Source: Mortierella sp. BCC40632
Lineage: Eukaryota > Mortierellomycota > Mortierellomycetes > Mortierellales > Mortierellaceae
Direction: 5' to 3'
Length of the DNA stretch: 64,000 nt
NCBI GenBank assembly: GCA_011634665.1
Contig: WAEK01000013.1
Location: 124,001-188,000, forward strand
Position 1 is the stretch's first letter, and each line of letters starts with the position of its first letter. A model generated the notes under the pieces. It made no database searches. It saw only the letters and a program-made list of their open reading frames with translations, and was not told the origin of the DNA. Position numbers and translations under genes: made by a program. Shown piece after piece: positions 59,340 to 64,000 of this stretch.

Positions 59340-59681
59340 TTAGTCATCCTCCGGGTGGGCTGGGCGCAGCACCTCGTCCTTCTTGCGCTCCAACTCCCTA
59401 TACTTGGCCTCCTCTGCTCGTGTCGCCAGGTATCCGTCCTCGAGACGGATAATCGCTAGTCAACGCGCAGTCAATTGTTTTTCTTCTAGTCAGTACATAA
59501 ATATTCAAACACAGCAAAATGAAACAAAGGAAGCAACCATTGGCAATCATTGACCCGTCAAGAGACTAGTTACCTTCAGTCTTGATGCTGCCTTCGACAA
59601 TAGTCGTCTTGAAGCGGCTGCTCTCTGGGTTTCCGCCAAGGGCCTGGGCAGAGCTCAACTTGTGCTCCACATCGCCTATAT

Positions 59682-59768
<87 letters not shown>

Positions 59769-60711
59769 ATGGACGGTTAGAAATTATACGAAACCAAGAG
59801 TCCTTTTAAGAGTGGGTTCGTAGTTATGCTAGGAAAAAGGAGGAGGAGGAGGGGGGGATGGTTACCAAAACAGAGCTGGGCATCCCTCAAGCTTGGACCA
59901 GACCATCTGACCAAAGTACTCTTCCTCGGGCAAGCGGACTGTGATCGTGTTGATGCTATCCAACTCGAAAGTGGCCACTGCACGAGTGAACTGAAGAAAA
60001 AAAAAAAATAGAGTTGTTAGATCAGGAGCAGGAGGACTCAGGGAAAAGATCAAAGGCCACACTCTTCATCCAATAATAATAAAAAAGGATTAGCACTGCC
60101 ACCATGCAATGTTTACCTCCAAGTTGAGATTCTCGCTCTTCCAGGCATCGACTACCCCTGTCAGGACCTTGCCCTCGACCACAAGCTTGACATTCTTGCA
60201 CTTTTCTATATGAACCGCCACATTTCCCCCATTGAGAAGACAATTTTTCCACGCTCGGTTAGTGTCGGTTTCGGTCCCTCCAAGCGCTCTCCCTCCCCTC
60301 CCCTCCCCCCCTTTTTTTTCTTGTTCTTACCAATTGAGATCTTGATGGGTCTGCCTTGGACATTGTAGACACAGTTCTCGCAGTCCAAGAGATAGAGCGC
60401 CTTACGATCAGGCACCTCAATCACCTCGTTCTGCACATCCTTGGCGTCTCTCTATCGGGTTGGTTCAACAGGGCCGAAAGAGAAGGAGAGAGCGAGAGAA
60501 AGAGTGGGAATCGGGGAAAGAGGAGGAGAAACGACGCGTTAGACAGTAGGTCTTATCCCATAGTCCTTTTCTTTTCTATTGTCAATGTCATTGGACCGAG
60601 ACTGGGAATGTCTCGACAACATACAATCAAATGAGTGGCATTCTCTTTGGCATTGCCTCGGCCGGTTAATGTCCTGTTCATGGCAGAAACTTGGTCTTTG
60701 ATGGAAATCAT
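59340..60711 (-). CDS. C-CAP/cofactor C-like beta-helix protein (CAP-related)
   Basis: A small relative of the C-terminal, actin-binding domain of cyclase-associated protein. It lacks the N-terminal helical and WH2 parts, so a role in actin turnover is only inferred. Exons are 60711-60625, 60451-60331, 60205-60117, 59990-59866, 59675-59574 and 59455-59340, about 213 residues. Motifs are RDAKDVQNEVIEVPDRKALY, LDCENCVYNVQGRPIKI, KCKNVKLVVEGKVLTG, and SINTITVRLPEEEYFGQM, then GGNPESSRFKTTIVEGSIKT. All joins are in phase except 59866 to 59675, where one base too many lies at the TTTT before the donor. This may be a missed splice choice or a one-base error. The intron at 59676-59865 contains a long GA microsatellite. 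A TATA-like element lies at 60881-60891. Confidence 0.8.
59688..59763. repeat. (GA)n microsatellite inside an intron
   Basis: About 37 GA units, nearly perfect, in the fifth exon-flanking intron of the C-CAP gene, just upstream (on the gene strand) of its acceptor. Confidence 0.95.
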
Positions 60712-62022
60712 GTCAGGAAGAGATGAAGTAAGGAGGAGGTTTGGCTACGGTGGTACGTGTGTGTTTTGGGTAGGGAGAAAGGCGAGAGTGAGTCAGAGTA
60801 AGTGGGTGGGCAGATGAGAGCGAGAGGTAGTCGAGCGGGTAATGTCATGGGCCCAAGTCGAGAGTCTGCTCCTTTTTTATACCTATTTCAGGCGGTCACG
60901 ACCTTTTCTTTCTTTTTTTTTTTTTGCATTGCCGCCAGAACCGACACTATTCTCTTTTCACCAATGGATGGAAGGAGAGAGAACTACAGCCCGAGTAAAG
61001 ACATGATGACTCGGTAGGCCAAGTTGTAGGGGGCACAGCGGATGGACAGAGAGAAAGAGAGAGAGAGCTGTATTTCCTTTTCTATGCAAGCCTGGACCCT
61101 GCGTGTCATTCACGGTTGGAGAAAGTTTCAATGAAATACGAGGATGGACGCATCATCAGGGCTGTCGTCGGACAAAAAAAAAACGACCTCGCCTCCACGC
61201 GCGTATGGAGAGTCCTTATGTTCCAACCCATCCCCAAGCCATCCGCCACCCTCCCTCCAAAATTTGACTTTTTCTAAGTAAAATCAATGGGTATCAGATA
61301 GCCAATCAGCGTTCACCTAACGCATAGTCAAAGGTGAAGGTACTATTCCAGCAGTTGTCTCTAAGTGAAGTACCCTTGGGAGTGGATTTTAGATGTTGAG
61401 TCCTAAAGAGATATTGTAGAGATGATTTTTTTACACCCGTCTATGTAAATTTTTCAGGTGGAGAGAAAAGTATGGATCTCCCCTGGACAAAAAACTGGGG
61501 TTGAGGGACACGTCTAGCAAAATAGTCTATTGACTAGAAATCAAAAGTGCACTTTTTTGTTCAATCAATTATTGATATTCAGAACTTCTTTTTTTCTTCA
61601 TACTTCATTAACAAAAGTATTAGAGTAGAGTCTAGAGAACTCATAAATACCATTATCTCTGAGATTGCTTAGCTGGTTGAGGAGAAAATGCGATTTGAAG
61701 CCGGTGATGGACGTCAAAAATCCTTACAAGTCAAGATACTACCATAGAGTAGCTGCTGTTTCGCCCAAAATTGCCTACTTACTCGCCCCGGACATTAGCT
61801 AGACGCATTTTCTATCCTTCCAGTTAATAACTCGTGCCTTTAGATAGGAATTGGCCAAGATCTGGGGACTGAATAAAGAAAAAATGATGTCAATCATCAT
61901 TCTTTTAAAGTCGCCTAAGAAAGGTATTGGGACTTCTTAGGCTGAGTTAGCGTTAAGAGACGAGGGAACAGAGGGTTTGAGATGCAGTCGCTCCTACGCA
62001 GACGTTTATTGATTACAGTAAT
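60712..62022. other. Gene-free boundary region
   Basis: 60712-61200 is the promoter side of the C-CAP gene. From about 61250 the sequence is AT-rich without coding signal and probably belongs to the end of the transposon that follows. No terminal inverted repeat could be fixed because the other end is outside the window. Confidence 0.45.
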
Positions 62023-64000
62023 CTAGTATTTCTGTCGCTGCCTCTTGAACTTCAGCTGAGTATGCTCTTCGACTAAGCGGACCAGTCTTGCTAGAGTCTC
62101 ATCTATCGCTTCTTCACCTGCCTGGGGAACATCTTTATCTAGGAGGGGCAAAAGGGTGCCAAGACGCTGGAAATTGATGGATCGAGAATTTGACCTAGGC
62201 TCCGGCTCTGGATCGTTGATATGGTCCATATACTCCAGGTAATCGTTATGAGCTGCATCCAACAATGAGCGTTTGTTGTCCGGCCTGTCAACTTGATCTT
62301 GAGAATAAATGTCATCGCATCGTAACTGTAGCTCTGGTATTTGAATCATGACGAGGGCTATATGCTTGCAGGAACTGGCATTCATACGGAAATATGGACA
62401 TGTACAGCTGATGATCTCGCCAAACGCCAGTCTACTAAAATCGATCTGAATGTCATAAGTCGTCCCTTCTGCCGTAAAAGACTCCACTCGAAGCAATGTA
62501 TCATTGATCTGCGTCATTGGTTCACCAACAAATCCATAAGACTCTCTTGTTTGAATGTGTTTTCGGCCACAATTCTGAAGCGCGCCTCAATCTTCTGCGC
62601 AGGGGGGTTCATGCGACCTGATTTCATGATACCACGGATACACTTTTGCTGAAAGTGGGGACAGCCATGAAAGCCAGGATGTAAATGACGGTGTCTGGGC
62701 GCCGCTGATGCCGATCTCGGAAGAAATGTCGCTTGAGGATGTTGTGCCAGGACTCAATAAAAGTTGTTTGTGTCTATGGACGAGTACGAAACTTCCTGTC
62801 GATAGCATAGCATCCAGGGGCTCTGAATCCGGGCGACATCCTCATCTTGCTCTGATCCAAAATATCGCTTGTTCAGGTAGTGTATTAGATCGGTCTGTTC
62901 TTTCCATTTTCTCGGTCGGTACTCTTGAATACGCAACATGGCTTTTTGAGTGAGTAGGCTCTCTCTGGATCATGCGAAGCTCGGCAACCACCTATCACAG
63001 AGCAAGGTATGTTAGTGGCCAATAGCACTAGGAAAGTACCAAAAGGCATCTTAGCGACGCCTACCTCATCCCTCAGAGCTTTTCTCTGCTCCACAGGAAG
63101 GTGGGAAATGCCACTCAAACGAGTTCTAGCCTCGCGTTCCCAAATACGATACACATGCCAAGCGCAGAAGAAAAATGGGGACGTGATTTTCTGCGAAAGC
63201 CGTCTTGATTGCCAGAATCTCAACGTTGCCTTGATCCGTTATCACAGCGTTCGGCTTGTATGTGTACAAGCTGCCAGGCGAGGAAAAGATTTCAGTCATC
63301 TTGCTTCGAAGGGCCCTTAGCCATCCAACGAGGGTAGAGAGTTCTCTGTTGTCTTTTGTCAAGAGGAATGCCACTGGAACCCCGAATCCTGTACTCGTAT
63401 TCTTGACGACGAGGGTGAAAAAAGATTGGTCTTTTGCCTATGCACACAGAAGTACCGCATATAAGTGCTCTGGCTCAAGAAGGAGAGCTAGCTGACAGTC
63501 AAAAAGAATCGCACGTATGCACAGTACCCGAAAATGTCATGAGTCCCATCAAAGCAGATGGTTCTTCCATGCGCCTTCAACTGTGTCATTTGCCACATTG
63601 TGGCGAACCCAAAAAGTAGAGGCCACTGGTTCGGTCCTCCTTGTCGTAGTAGGTGAACCCGCCGTCATGCTCAAGCTCCTCCATCCACTTCATTGATGAT
63701 AGCACGGGGTCTTTGTCTTTCCTCATCTTTTTGGCCATTACGGAATGCCAGATGTTGTAGACATCGTCGTATGTAATAAAGTCGTCGCGAGAGAAGCGGT
63801 CTTTTGCTCGCATGACCTGCATAAACTTGTCATGCTCCATTGTGAGTTGATTCATCACCATAGAGATTGTTGAGCCCCCCAGAATAAGCTTCCTAATAGT
63901 CTCCTTGATAGCAGCAGACTTTTGGCGAGTTCCCAGGCCAGTAAAGCTTCCCACGTCGTGATTATGGCCGAAACGATAGGCAATCTGGCATACAGTTTGA
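62023..64000 (-). pseudogene. MULE-type transposase with SWIM zinc finger, frameshifted, 5' end outside window
   Basis: Mutator-like DDE transposase read right to left. Motifs are an N-terminal region from 63954 (KETIRKLILGGSTISMVMNQ), ICFDGTHDIFG (first Asp, about 63540), an intron near 63536-63435, LVVKN and FGVPVAFLLTKDN, PNAVITDQGN (second Asp, 63240), CAWHVYRIWEREARTRL (63165), SSIDTNNF then FIESWHNILKRHFF (62755-62720), and a SWIM finger CTCPYFRMNASSCKH (62412-62368). The last segment is 62517-62023. Frame breaks are seen at the TTTT after TNNF (about 62755) and near 62535. The C-terminal third after the SWIM finger is acidic and ends KRQRQKY. It belongs to the same superfamily as the relic at 5.9-8.0 kb but is not a close copy. 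Start codon lies beyond 64000. Confidence 0.8.

Overview
The window looks like nuclear DNA from an early-diverging filamentous fungus, most likely Mortierellomycotina. This is inferred from short GT-AG introns, compact housekeeping genes, A/T homopolymer runs of roughly 15-30 nt every few kilobases, and accessory protein types I associate with that group. I had no database search. All exon borders are read by eye from splice signals and reading-phase continuity.

Region 1 (1-10.3 kb) is repeat-rich. It holds the left part of a decayed DIRS-type retroelement (gag and RT/RNase H, minus strand), an apparently intact six-exon gene of unknown function (2716-5239), a broken Crinkler-like effector fragment, a MULE-type transposase relic, and the C-terminal end of a probable Fanzor (eukaryotic TnpB-like) pseudogene. 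Region 2 (10.3-19.2 kb) follows a 3 kb gene-free stretch. It carries housekeeping genes: a PTR2-type peptide transporter, a cyclophilin A, the spliceosomal protein SNRNP27, and the mitochondrial complex III chaperone CBP3/UQCC1.

Region 3 (19.9-38.9 kb) is the most distinctive part. It is an island of small, mostly secreted, cysteine-rich proteins that grew by local duplication. A divergent two-gene module (family A on the minus strand, family B on the plus strand, about 1.4-1.6 kb apart, TATA boxes on both sides) is present twice, at 20.0-22.4 kb and 31.4-33.9 kb. Two further A copies and one further B copy are broken. Family C is a 67-residue secreted cysteine-rich protein with one decayed copy. 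Family D is a nearly identical pair of small intracellular proteins arranged as an inverted repeat. Family D shares a domain-like pattern with the C-terminal half of family A. A 289-residue protein with a long hydrophobic hairpin and a stefin-type cystatin also lie here. CTCGCC-type minisatellites, a conserved 3'-end hairpin and apparent gene-conversion tracts mark the duplication history.

Region 4 (39-60.7 kb) is conserved euchromatin: a maltose-type O-acetyltransferase, protein phosphatase 1, an OB-fold ssDNA-binding protein of the SOSS-B/NABP type, a DUF4203/TMEM198-like membrane protein, a disordered 687-residue protein, queuosine salvage enzyme QNG1, histone H2A.Z (1.2 kb first intron, one GC-AG intron), a CUE2/N4BP2-like no-go-decay endonuclease, and a small C-CAP beta-helix protein.

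Region 5 (60.7-64 kb) is about 1.3 kb without genes, then a frameshifted MULE transposase with a SWIM zinc finger that runs off the right edge. No tRNA, rRNA or CRISPR array was recognised.
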